Origin: Butyrivibrio sp.
Lineage (GTDB): Bacteria > Bacillota_A > Clostridia > Lachnospirales > Lachnospiraceae
Length of the DNA: 14,044 bases
NCBI GenBank assembly: GCA_024690635.1
Contig: JAILOW010000071.1
Span: 1-14,044 of the forward strand
Reading direction: 5' to 3'
The notes under the pieces are model-generated. The model was not told the DNA's origin and made no database searches. It saw only the letters and a program-made list of their open reading frames with translations. The position numbers were made by a program, and so were the translations under genes. Shown here piece by piece: positions 7,487 to 14,044 of the stretch. How positions within the stretch are numbered: the first letter of the stretch is position 1; every line of letters begins with the position of its first letter.

Positions 7487-9163
7487 TCAGAAAAGACCTG
7501 TTATCCTGCCGTTTTTATCAACGTCAATATCAAATGCCGCAGGATGCTTGGGAAGACCTGGCATTGTAACAATGGCTCCGGTAAGAGCAACCACAAAGCC
7601 TGCGCCTGAAGAAACGTATGCTTCTCTGACTGTAATGTTATAATCTCTGGGTCTTCCAAGAAGAGCCGGATCGTCCGAAAGAGAATACTGTGTTTTGGCC
7701 ATGCAGACAGGGAGATTTCCAAATCCCATCTCTTCTATCTTTGCAAGCTGTCTTGAAGCTGCAGGAAGGAAGGTTACTCCGTCTGCTCCATAGATTTTGG
7801 TTGCAACAGTGTTTATCTTGTCCTTAAGAGGCATGTCATCGGGATAGATAGGTGCATAGTTGCTTGGCTTGTTATTGATGGTATCAATAACCTCTTTTGC
7901 AAGAGCTTCGCCGCCTTCTCCTCCCTTTGCCCATACTTCGGACAAAGCGAATCTGCAATCTCTTTCTTCGCAGAAGTTCTTTACAAACTCAATTTCCCTG
8001 TCAGTATCTGAAAGGAACGCATTAAGTGTTACCACAACGGGAACACCGTACTGCTGTATGTTTTCAATATGCTTTTCAAGATTTACGATACCCTTTTTAA
8101 GAGCATCGAGATTTTCGGCTGAAAGCTCCGCCTTAGGAACACCGCCGTTATATTTAAGAGCTCTGATGGTAGCTACAAGCACAACAGCGTCAGGCTTAAG
8201 ACCTGCGATCCTGCACTTGATATCAAGGAATTTCTCTGCACCAAGGTCGGCGCCAAAGCCTGCCTCTGTAACGGTATAATCAGCAATTCCAAGAGCTGTT
8301 CTGGTTGCTCTTACAGAGTTGCAGCCGTGTGCGATATTTGCAAAAGGTCCTCCGTGTACGATTACAGGAGTATGCTCAAGTGTCTGTACAAGGTTTGGCT
8401 TAATGGCATCCTTCAAAAGAGCTGCCATGGAACCCACTGCATTCAGATCCTTGGCTGTAACAGGATTGCCTTCACGTGTATAAGCTACGATGATCCTTGA
8501 AAGTCTCTCTTTAAGATCATCCATATCCTTGGCAAGGCAAAGGATTGCCATGATCTCGGAAGCAACGGTGATAACAAAGTGATCTTCTCTGGGAACACCG
8601 TCTGCCTTGGCTCCAAGGCCCACGACGATATTTCTAAGAGCCCTGTCATTCATGTCTTCGGCTCTTTTCCAGATGATCTGCCTTGTATCTATTCCAAGTT
8701 CATTGCCCTGCTGTATATGATTGTCCAAAAGTGCGGCAAGAAGGTTGTTGGCTGAAGTGATAGCATGGAAATCGCCTGTGAAATGAAGATTCAGATCCTC
8801 CATGGGAACGACCTGCGCATATCCGCCGCCTGCAGCTCCGCCCTTTACGCCAAAGCAGGGCCCAAGGGAGGGCTCTCTTAATGCGATCACAGTCTTATAT
8901 CCAAGTCTGTTAAGAGCATCTCCAAGGCCTACGCTGGTAGTGGTCTTTCCTTCTCCCGCAGGTGTGGGGTTTATGGCAGTTACAAGAATAAGTTTGCCTT
9001 TCTTATTTCCTTCTGCCTTCTTAAGGTACTCTTCAGTAAGCTTTGCTTTGTATCTTCCGTAATACTCAAGATCATCCTCGGTTATCCCTACCTTCTGGGC
9101 AACCTCACGGATATGAAGCATCTTTGCTTCCTGTGCGATTTCAATGTCACTTTTAACAGCCAT
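7487..9163 (-). CDS. fhs: formate-tetrahydrofolate ligase
   Basis: About 558 residues, matching the family (about 555-560). It ligates formate to THF at the cost of ATP to give 10-formyl-THF, the entry step of the folate one-carbon pathway and of the methyl branch of acetogenesis. The ATP-binding motif [12 protein letters not shown] lies at about 66-77, followed by the conserved [20 protein letters not shown] block and the C-terminal [16 protein letters not shown]. Two tandem ATGs occur at 9164-9166 and 9161-9163. The second is preferred because GGAGG lies six bases before it, versus three before the first. With that start, the A of ATG is shared with the TGA of ftsK, so translation is probably coupled. 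The stop is TGA. folD follows 16 bp on. Presence of fhs and folD alone does not prove acetogenesis. Confidence 0.97.
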   Translation of the reverse strand: MAVKSDIEIAQEAKMLHIREVAQKVGITEDDLEYYGRYKAKLTEEYLKKAEGNKKGKLILVTAINPTPAGEGKTTTSVGLGDALNRLGYKTVIALREPSLGPCFGVKGGAAGGGYAQVVPMEDLNLHFTGDFHAITSANNLLAALLDNHIQQGNELGIDTRQIIWKRAEDMNDRALRNIVVGLGAKADGVPREDHFVITVASEIMAILCLAKDMDDLKERLSRIIVAYTREGNPVTAKDLNAVGSMAALLKDAIKPNLVQTLEHTPVIVHGGPFANIAHGCNSVRATRTALGIADYTVTEAGFGADLGAEKFLDIKCRIAGLKPDAVVLVATIRALKYNGGVPKAELSAENLDALKKGIVNLEKHIENIQQYGVPVVVTLNAFLSDTDREIEFVKNFCEERDCRFALSEVWAKGGEGGEALAKEVIDTINNKPSNYAPIYPDDMPLKDKINTVATKIYGADGVTFLPAASRQLAKIEEMGFGNLPVCMAKTQYSLSDDPALLGRPRDYNITVREAYVSSGAGFVVALTGAIVTMPGLPKHPAAFDIDVDKNGRITGLF

Positions 9164-11970
9164 CATTCTCCTCCATTAACATACTCATCAAATTCTTGCT
9201 TAGTCATCAGTACTTTTCTGGGCTTGGTACCTTCTTCATCACCAACGACACCGGCTTCGCAAAGCTGGTCCATGATCCTGGCCGCTCTGTTAAAGCCTAT
9301 CTTAAAGACTCTTTGCAGCATGCCGATGGATGCTTTTTCTTTTTCTATGATAATGTTCCCTGCCTGAACAAAGTACTCATCTCTATCCGAACCCGGATCT
9401 GCTGCTCCCGACTGGAAGCCTCCTGAAGACTGACTGGACATGTTATTGATCTGGATCTCGATGTCTTCGCTGTTATATGCTGTTTCAACATCCTGATTTC
9501 TAAGATAATCGGTAACAGCCTGAACTTCTTTATCTGAAACAAATGCTCCCTGCACTCTGGCGGGTTTGGTATAGCCCTGAGGGTAAAATAGCATGTCGCC
9601 CTTTCCAAGGAGCTTTTCGGCGCCGTTTATATCAAGGATTGTCCTGGAATCCACACCGCTGGAAACCGCAAAGGCAACCCTGCTGGGCATGTTGGCCTTG
9701 ATAAGTCCAGTGATAACATCAACGGAAGGTCTCTGGGTTGCAATGATAAGGTGGATACCAGCTGCTCGTGCAAGCTGTGTAAGTCTGCAGATGGCATCCT
9801 CAACCTCATTGGCTGAAACCATCATAAGATCGGCAAGCTCGTCTACAATAACTACGATCTGAGGAAGAACCTGCATATCGGGATCGCCGCTCTCTGCCGC
9901 AAGTCTGTTATAGCCCTTCAGATCTCTTACTCCGGTGTCGGCAAACTTCTTGTATCTGTTTGTCATCTCTGCAACAGCCCAGTTAAGAGCAGCCGCAGCC
10001 TTTTTAGGATCAGTGACAACAGGTATCATCAGATGAGGAATGCCATTGTATACGCTAAGCTCTACGATCTTGGGATCGATCATGATCATCTGAACTTCTT
10101 CCGGCTTGGCCTTGTAAATAAGACTCATGATGATGGTGTTGATACATACGGATTTGCCGGAGCCTGTGGCACCTGCGATAAGAAGGTGAGGCATCTTGGC
10201 AATATCCGCAACAACTGTCATTCCTGCGATATCTTTACCAACAGCAAAAGCAAGTTTGGAAGAAAAGTCCTTAAACTCTTTTGATTCAAAAAGATCTCTT
10301 AAGGCAACCGCCTGATTTTCCTTATTGGGAACCTCGATTCCCACAGCTGCCTTTCCGGGAATAGGCGCTTCTATTCTGATGTCACTTGCAGCAAGGTTCA
10401 TCTTGATATCATCCGCAAGTCCGACTATCTTGTTTACTCTTACGCCGGCTTCGGGCTGAAGTTCAAATCTTGTAACCGAAGGTCCCTGGCTGATATCCGT
10501 AACGGAAACATTTACTCCAAAGGTTTTAAGCGTCTCCTGAAGCTTGTAAGCTGTCTCCTTAAGCTGTCTCTCAGAATCCGAATTCTTATTCTTTACGCCC
10601 TTTTCCAAAAGCTCTATAGGCGGGAATGAATACTTTTTGCGAACAGTCTTTTTATGCTTTTCAATCTCTTTTTCCATGCCCGGGCTTGTGGTATGAGGCA
10701 CATCAGGCCTGAAGGCAGACCTTCCGCCGTCGATGGATCCGGAAGCATTACTGTTCCTTGAAAGATGATCCTGAGCGTGGATCACATAGTCGCCATTCAT
10801 ACCGTTTCCAAGGTGCTCTGCATGAACAGGAACATCAGGCAGAATATCCTCGTCGTACTCTTCCGTCTTGGGCGTAGCCACAAGCTTGCCGCCCTTTAAA
10901 GACTCATCTTCAAAGGCTCTCTGTCCGTCTTCCTCAACACGTGTCTTAATTTCCCTGACCGGCTGGGGACGTCTGGCTTCCTCGAACAGCTCCTCAAAAT
11001 CCCTGTCGGGAGCAGGTTTCTCATAATCATCTGCACCGTCATTAAGCGTTATCTCATGAATATCGTCATGGAACTCCTCTTCATCGGGGATAAAGAGTTT
11101 CCTTGAGGAATTGTCCTCATCACCGCTGTGGATCTTTATATCATCAGTAGCTTCGCTGTCTGTATCGCCCTTATTAAGAGCGGTATCTATCATTACGCCG
11201 CTGACTTTCTTTTCCATACGAAGGATCTTTTCATCCTCTTTTTGTTCCAGCATAAGCCTTTTTTCTTCTTCGGCTTCAAGTCTTCTCTGCTCGTTTTGCT
11301 CTCTTCGCCTCTCAGCGTACTCTCTGTAGTTGTCTGCTCCCTCTCTGGTGCGCTCAATAAGCTTTCTTCCGCCCTTTTTGATGCCGCCAACAAAGGAATG
11401 CTGGGTAAATACAACTATTGCGGCAATACCAAGAACAAGGATCAAAAGAACCGTTCCCGCAAGAGAAAGATATTTATAAGAAAGATACGCTAAAGATCCT
11501 GCAAAAAATCCGCCGCCGTTACGGCCTGCAGAAGATTCCCTGAAGATATTTACAAGATCGTACTTTTCAGCACCCTGAGGTCTTCCGGTAAGAAGCTCGC
11601 TCACAATTCCGATTATCAAAAAAAGGACCACTCCTGCCGTGATCTTTCTAATAGATGCATTGGATCCGAAATTGGCTATTCCTATAAGAACAGCTCCAAG
11701 TAATATAAGAGGAGCTACAAAAGCGGTAATGCCAAACAACCCGAACAATGCGCTGCTCACGGCGTTTCCAAAGGCACCGCAAACTCCGAAATTGCACAGA
11801 AAAAGAAACACCGTAAGCGCCACCATGGCGATCACAATGATCTCAGTCCTTAAGGAATAATCAAATTCTTCATCCGGTATTCTTTTGCTTCTTGAATTAT
11901 TTTTGGATCCGGAAGTCTTCTTTACAGATTTTCTACCGGTAGAATTTCCCCTTTTATTTGCAGTTGCCAT
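9163..11970 (-). CDS. ftsK: DNA translocase FtsK/SpoIIIE
   Basis: 935 residues, longer than SpoIIIE (about 790) because of an extended linker. This is the septal hexameric motor that pumps chromosomal DNA during division or sporulation. A basic N-terminus (1-32) precedes four likely membrane helices at about 43-63, 76-100, 111-128 and 168-190. Residues about 200-440 are a charged, largely disordered linker with a Glu/Arg-rich coiled-coil-like stretch at 205-255. The motor carries Walker A GATGSGKS (600-607), Walker [10 protein letters not shown] (706-714) and [12 protein letters not shown] (744-755). The gamma winged-helix DNA-reading domain is at about 878-925. ATG at 11968-11970 has only a weak GGGA upstream. 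It leads a cluster with fhs, folD and the zinc-ribbon gene, and its TGA overlaps the fhs start. Confidence 0.96.
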   Translation of the reverse strand: MATANKRGNSTGRKSVKKTSGSKNNSRSKRIPDEEFDYSLRTEIIVIAMVALTVFLFLCNFGVCGAFGNAVSSALFGLFGITAFVAPLILLGAVLIGIANFGSNASIRKITAGVVLFLIIGIVSELLTGRPQGAEKYDLVNIFRESSAGRNGGGFFAGSLAYLSYKYLSLAGTVLLILVLGIAAIVVFTQHSFVGGIKKGGRKLIERTREGADNYREYAERRREQNEQRRLEAEEEKRLMLEQKEDEKILRMEKKVSGVMIDTALNKGDTDSEATDDIKIHSGDEDNSSRKLFIPDEEEFHDDIHEITLNDGADDYEKPAPDRDFEELFEEARRPQPVREIKTRVEEDGQRAFEDESLKGGKLVATPKTEEYDEDILPDVPVHAEHLGNGMNGDYVIHAQDHLSRNSNASGSIDGGRSAFRPDVPHTTSPGMEKEIEKHKKTVRKKYSFPPIELLEKGVKNKNSDSERQLKETAYKLQETLKTFGVNVSVTDISQGPSVTRFELQPEAGVRVNKIVGLADDIKMNLAASDIRIEAPIPGKAAVGIEVPNKENQAVALRDLFESKEFKDFSSKLAFAVGKDIAGMTVVADIAKMPHLLIAGATGSGKSVCINTIIMSLIYKAKPEEVQMIMIDPKIVELSVYNGIPHLMIPVVTDPKKAAAALNWAVAEMTNRYKKFADTGVRDLKGYNRLAAESGDPDMQVLPQIVVIVDELADLMMVSANEVEDAICRLTQLARAAGIHLIIATQRPSVDVITGLIKANMPSRVAFAVSSGVDSRTILDINGAEKLLGKGDMLFYPQGYTKPARVQGAFVSDKEVQAVTDYLRNQDVETAYNSEDIEIQINNMSSQSSGGFQSGAADPGSDRDEYFVQAGNIIIEKEKASIGMLQRVFKIGFNRAARIMDQLCEAGVVGDEEGTKPRKVLMTKQEFDEYVNGGE

Positions 11971-12031
11971 CTTTTCCCATCACAAAACTTTCTGAAAATT
12001 AATCCGTTTTACCAAAAAACAGACTCTAAAT

Positions 12032-12040
12032 AGTATACCA
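12032..12040 (-). promoter_or_regulatory. extended -10 promoter of ftsK
   Basis: On the minus strand TGG precedes TATACT (12032-12037), an extended -10 with one mismatch to TATAAT. A start near 12025 gives a leader of about 55 bases before the ftsK ATG. No convincing -35 is visible. Confidence 0.45.
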
Positions 12041-12055
12041 TTTTTAGCCCCTTTA

Positions 12056-12064
12056 TGCTATACT
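12056..12064 (+). promoter_or_regulatory. extended -10 promoter of the 189-residue gene
   Basis: TGC precedes TATACT (12059-12064) on the plus strand. A start near 12071 gives a leader of about 38 bases, and AAGGAG lies six bases before the ATG. This -10 is only 21 bp from the oppositely oriented ftsK -10, so the two promoters overlap and may compete. Confidence 0.5.
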
Positions 12065-12109
12065 ACATCTGACCTAAAGAACAAACGTTTATATACTAAG
12101 GAGATAGAT

Positions 12110-12679
12110 ATGGAATTTACGCAGGAACTTGAAACCGGCACCTTTAAGATGATCGGAAACAACGAATCCGCCATCAAGATCAAAGAAGTTGCCGAACATT
12201 GCAGACTTGTTAAGACAGAAAACGGTGTCAAGGTCGAGCTTGCTTATACAGGCCCCAATGCCAGCAAATATATGCAGTATATCGAAAAACACAGAGAAGA
12301 CCTCACCAAGTATCTTATGAATCCCGATGAGGCTGACCTTTACGAGTGGCTTGAGACATCTCACCAGTCTGCTCTTACTCTTAAAAAGCATGAAAAGGAA
12401 AAGCTTATCCTTTATGTAAACTTTGATCCCGATACCCGCCTTATCCATACCGGTATCGCGGATGAAAACGTAACCATGAAGCTTGGCGCTCCTCTTATGG
12501 AGATCAACATCGATGAGCTTACAAGAGACGAGTTCAAGCTTTCCATCTACAACATGCTTCTTCTTGCAGATGAGATCGCTGTACTCATGGGCAATGCAGA
12601 TCTTCGCAAGATGTCAAACATTCAGATCGTAAAGACATATCTTAGTGAGATCTATGACAAGTACCATGAGAATCCCTGA
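12110..12679 (+). CDS. unrecognised soluble protein, 189 residues
   Basis: I do not recognise this protein. It is supported as a real gene by AAGGAG six bases before ATG, an upstream extended -10, a strong terminator 24 bases after the TGA stop, and codon use like its neighbours. It has no hydrophobic helix and no signal peptide, a single Cys (31), and many charged residues. Predicted layout by eye is a mixed N-terminal alpha/beta part (1-60), a helical stretch with EKHREDLTKYL and DEADLYEWLET (58-82), a beta-rich middle (KLILYVNFDP at 98-107), and a helical C-terminus (from about 133 on). It is the only intact plus-strand gene here, monocistronic, and divergent from ftsK. A cytoplasmic role is likely; function cannot be assigned. 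Confidence 0.85.
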   Translation: MEFTQELETGTFKMIGNNESAIKIKEVAEHCRLVKTENGVKVELAYTGPNASKYMQYIEKHREDLTKYLMNPDEADLYEWLETSHQSALTLKKHEKEKLILYVNFDPDTRLIHTGIADENVTMKLGAPLMEINIDELTRDEFKLSIYNMLLLADEIAVLMGNADLRKMSNIQIVKTYLSEIYDKYHENP

Positions 12680-12702
12680 TATATCTAATCATTGAATACT
12701 AT

Positions 12703-12734
12703 AAAAGAGCTGTGGATTTCCACAGCTCTTTTTT
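12703..12734. terminator. bidirectional terminator between the 189-residue gene and proB
   Basis: A perfect 13-bp stem (arms 12703-12715 and 12720-12732) surrounds the 4-base loop ATTT. T-runs occur on both strands, six T on plus (12729-12734) and four T on minus. It sits between the convergent stops at 12679 and 12754 and would end both transcripts. Confidence 0.95.
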
Positions 12735-12753
12735 ATCTGCTATTAAGCATTAT

Positions 12754-13554
12754 TTAGTTTTCTTTAGCCACAAAAAGTGTTCCCACTTTCTTCTTTTCTA
12801 TAATGTCATAGAGCTTTTCGGGATTCTTTCCGTTTGTGACCAGAACGTCGATGCCCTGGGATGTGGCAAGCTCGGCAGCTTCAAGTTTTGTGATCATGCC
12901 GCCTGTTCCTCTGTTGGACCCGGATCCCGAAGCAAGACTTTTAAGCTCTTCTGTGATCTCTTCCACTCTGCTGATAACCTTGGCGTTTGGATCCTCCTTG
13001 GGATTTCCGTCATAAAGACCGTCGATATCAGAAAAAATAATAAGCTTACTGGCTTTACAGAATATAGCCACAAGAGCTGAAAGCATATCATTGTCTGAAA
13101 AGAGCTTTTTCTCAGACTCGATCTCCGTATGGCTTACAGAGTCATTCTCATTAACAATAGGTATAATATGGTTTTCCAAAAGCGCATCAAAGGTATTTTT
13201 AAGGTTATCGCTTCTGACCTTGTCGGAAAAATCCGCATTATCAAGAAGGATCTGACCTACCATCCTGTTGTATTCGCCAAAGAGCTTGTCATACAGGTGC
13301 ATGAGCTCTGTCTGTCCAACAGCAGCCGCAGCCTGCTTAAGTTTAAGTTCCTTGGGCTTTTGAGAAAGTCTCATTTTATTGGCACCCACAGCGATAGCTC
13401 CCGATGATACCAGCACCAGGTCATATCCAAGGTTCTCAACACCCGCAAGCGCCCTGCAGAGATGATCAATAGCTCTTATATCCACATTTCCATCATCATT
13501 GGTAATAGTTGATGTACCCACCTTTACAACTATCCTCTTCTTACTAACGTCCAT
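12754..13554 (-). CDS. proB: glutamate 5-kinase, short form without PUA domain
   Basis: 266 residues, the amino-acid kinase domain only; E. coli ProB is about 367 because of an added C-terminal PUA domain. The enzyme phosphorylates L-glutamate with ATP, the first and usually feedback-inhibited step of proline synthesis in the cytoplasm. Motifs are VKVGTSTI (10-17), VSSGAIAVG (49-57), IVNENDSV (133-140), FSDNDMLSA (152-160), FSDIDGLYDGNP (174-185) and GTGGMITK (216-223). ATG at 13552-13554 has a strong GGAGG just upstream. proA, the usual partner, does not follow: the gene ends against a terminator and appears monocistronic. A separate promoter with an internal palindrome lies upstream. The stop is TAA. 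Confidence 0.95.
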   Translation of the reverse strand: MDVSKKRIVVKVGTSTITNDDGNVDIRAIDHLCRALAGVENLGYDLVLVSSGAIAVGANKMRLSQKPKELKLKQAAAAVGQTELMHLYDKLFGEYNRMVGQILLDNADFSDKVRSDNLKNTFDALLENHIIPIVNENDSVSHTEIESEKKLFSDNDMLSALVAIFCKASKLIIFSDIDGLYDGNPKEDPNAKVISRVEEITEELKSLASGSGSNRGTGGMITKLEAAELATSQGIDVLVTNGKNPEKLYDIIEKKKVGTLFVAKEN

Positions 13555-13599
13555 AACTCCTCCGGAAAACTAAAAAATTTGGCTCTATATTTAAAGAGA

Positions 13600-13629
13600 A
13601 TGATACTTTAGTAAACAAAGTATTGTCAA
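13600..13629 (-). promoter_or_regulatory. proB promoter with palindrome in its spacer
   Basis: On the minus strand a perfect TTGACA (13624-13629) is separated by 18 bp from TATCAT (13600-13605). The predicted start is near 13593, giving a leader of about 38 bases. A 7-bp inverted repeat ATACTTT/AAAGTAT with a 7-base centre (13603-13623) fills the spacer and overlaps the -10, a position suited to a repressor. No regulator is identified. Confidence 0.6.
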
Positions 13630-13680
13630 TCCATTAAATCTTTATAACTAATATTGTCGTATTATTGCTTTGCTTTTTAA

Positions 13681-13770
13681 CTATACTACGATACTCTGAA
13701 CAATTCTGCTCAGGACCTTAATACAGTAGCTAATGAGCTTAATGACAGCCTTAGCATTTTCAACGATTAA
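13681..13770 (+). pseudogene. C-terminal relic of a methyl-accepting chemotaxis protein
   Basis: One plus-strand frame ending at TAA 13768-13770 encodes 29 residues including TLNNSAQDLNTVANELND, followed by SLSIFND. This resembles the heptad-patterned extreme C-terminus of methyl-accepting chemotaxis proteins, which often end in SAxxLNxxAxELNxxLxxF. An in-frame TAA at 13678-13680 precedes it. The bases further left are AT-rich and show no coding similarity to a chemoreceptor, so only the tail survives. It is followed directly by a terminator, as a real gene end would be. No start codon or ribosome binding site is visible, so it is not expected to be expressed. Assignment is by pattern only. 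Confidence 0.5.
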
Positions 13771-13788
13771 CCCTTCTCTTTTATATAT

Positions 13789-13823
13789 AAAAAAGCAGCT
13801 TCCCTAATAGAAGCTGCTTTTTT
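13789..13823. terminator. bidirectional rho-independent terminator
   Basis: Perfectly complementary 13-base arms (13789-13801 and 13811-13823) flank a 9-base loop. The outer six pairs are A/T, so each strand ends in a run of six T. It serves the ABC ATPase gene on the minus strand and originally the chemoreceptor gene on the plus strand. Confidence 0.9.
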
Positions 13824-13858
13824 GAATTTTTGCCCTTCAAGCATTTCAATCGTACTCT

Positions 13859-14044
13859 TCATGAGAGCAGTGCTTTATCACTGGCAAATTCTTCGCCTGA
13901 TACAGAAGTAAACTTGTGAAGCAGATCTTCAACGGTCAGCCTGGCCTTCTCTTCACCCCGGATATCCAGGATCACTCTGCCTTCATTCATCATGATCAGT
14001 CTGTTTCCGTATGCGATCGCATCTTTCATGTTATGTGTGATCAT
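13859..14044 (-). CDS. ABC transporter ATP-binding protein, C-terminal part (5' end outside window)
   Basis: The last 61 or so codons of an ABC ATPase; the rest lies right of the window. MITHNMKDAIAYGNRLIMM carries the switch histidine (His4 of this fragment, in the THNM motif that replaces the common THD), followed by NEGRVILDIRGEEKARLT. The ending VSGEEFASDKALLS is characteristic of the ATPase in TrpXYZ-like uptake systems (COG1101 type), which work with a lipoprotein-like binding protein and a permease; substrates are proposed to be aromatic amino acids but are uncertain. The partner genes are expected beyond the right edge. The Met at the window edge is internal, not a start. The stop is TGA at 13859-13861, followed by the terminator at 13789-13823. 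Confidence 0.85.
   Translation of the reverse strand: MITHNMKDAIAYGNRLIMMNEGRVILDIRGEEKARLTVEDLLHKFTSVSGEEFASDKALLS

Larger units (their letters stand above)
13555..13858. other. intergenic region between proB and the ABC ATPase gene
   Basis: About 300 bases without an intact gene. Right of proB are its Shine-Dalgarno and promoter (to 13629), then about 50 bases of AT-rich DNA with nothing recognisable. The chemoreceptor tail relic (13681-13770) and a bidirectional hairpin terminator (13789-13823) follow, and finally about 35 bases to the stop of the minus-strand ATPase gene. Confidence 0.7.

Noticed and set aside
7860..8279. Plus-strand open frame of 139 codons
   Set aside because: It lies wholly antisense inside fhs, has Ser/Ala/Leu-rich shadow composition, and lacks a ribosome binding site or family resemblance.
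12089..12448. Minus-strand open frame of 119 codons
   Set aside because: It is antisense to the 189-residue gene, which has a clear promoter, ribosome binding site and terminator in its own direction.

Overview
The window looks like chromosomal DNA from a clostridial Firmicute, most likely a Lachnospiraceae member (Butyrivibrio/Roseburia type). That placement is an inference. It rests on moderate-to-low GC, strong GGAGG-type ribosome binding sites, an NfnAB-type transhydrogenase, a formyl-THF ligase beside FolD, an FtsK/SpoIIIE with a long acidic linker, and a tyrosine/tryptophan-type ABC ATPase. Nearly everything is on the minus strand; only one intact gene and one gene relic lie on the plus strand. 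I see no tRNA, rRNA, CRISPR array, insertion sequence or prophage.

Layout, left to right. (1) 1-2589, minus: an operon read as MORN-repeat membrane-anchored protein, then rlmH (23S rRNA methyltransferase), then phoH (runs off the left edge). Its extended -10 promoter is near 2618, with a cluster of CTTAAG repeats upstream. (2) 2718-5128, minus: nfnA then nfnB, the two subunits of the electron-bifurcating NADH-dependent ferredoxin:NADP+ oxidoreductase, with its own promoter and a strong terminator. nfnA is interrupted by a single in-frame TGA exactly where the family has a Trp. (3) 5137-11970, minus: a tightly packed cluster ftsK, fhs, folD, and a zinc-ribbon/TPR/chitobiase-like-domain membrane protein. 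(4) 12110-12679, plus: an unrecognised 189-residue soluble protein, divergent from ftsK, with closely spaced back-to-back extended -10 promoters. (5) 12754-13554, minus: proB, a short glutamate 5-kinase without a PUA domain, converging on gene (4) across a shared bidirectional terminator; its promoter carries a palindrome between -35 and -10. (6) 13681-13770, plus: the last 29 codons of what looks like a methyl-accepting chemotaxis protein, a gene relic, followed by a bidirectional terminator. (7) 13859-14044, minus: the C-terminal end of an ABC transporter ATPase.

Functionally, Fhs and FolD together convert formate and THF to formyl-, methenyl- and methylene-THF, and FolD is NADP(H)-linked. 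NfnAB would balance NADH, NADPH and reduced ferredoxin nearby. RlmH and PhoH belong to ribosome/RNA maintenance, and FtsK to chromosome segregation.

The most notable observation is the single-base interruption of nfnA in an otherwise perfectly preserved reading frame. I did not find a convincing new multi-gene system. The least explained genes are the 189-residue orphan, the MORN protein and the zinc-ribbon/chitobiase-like protein.
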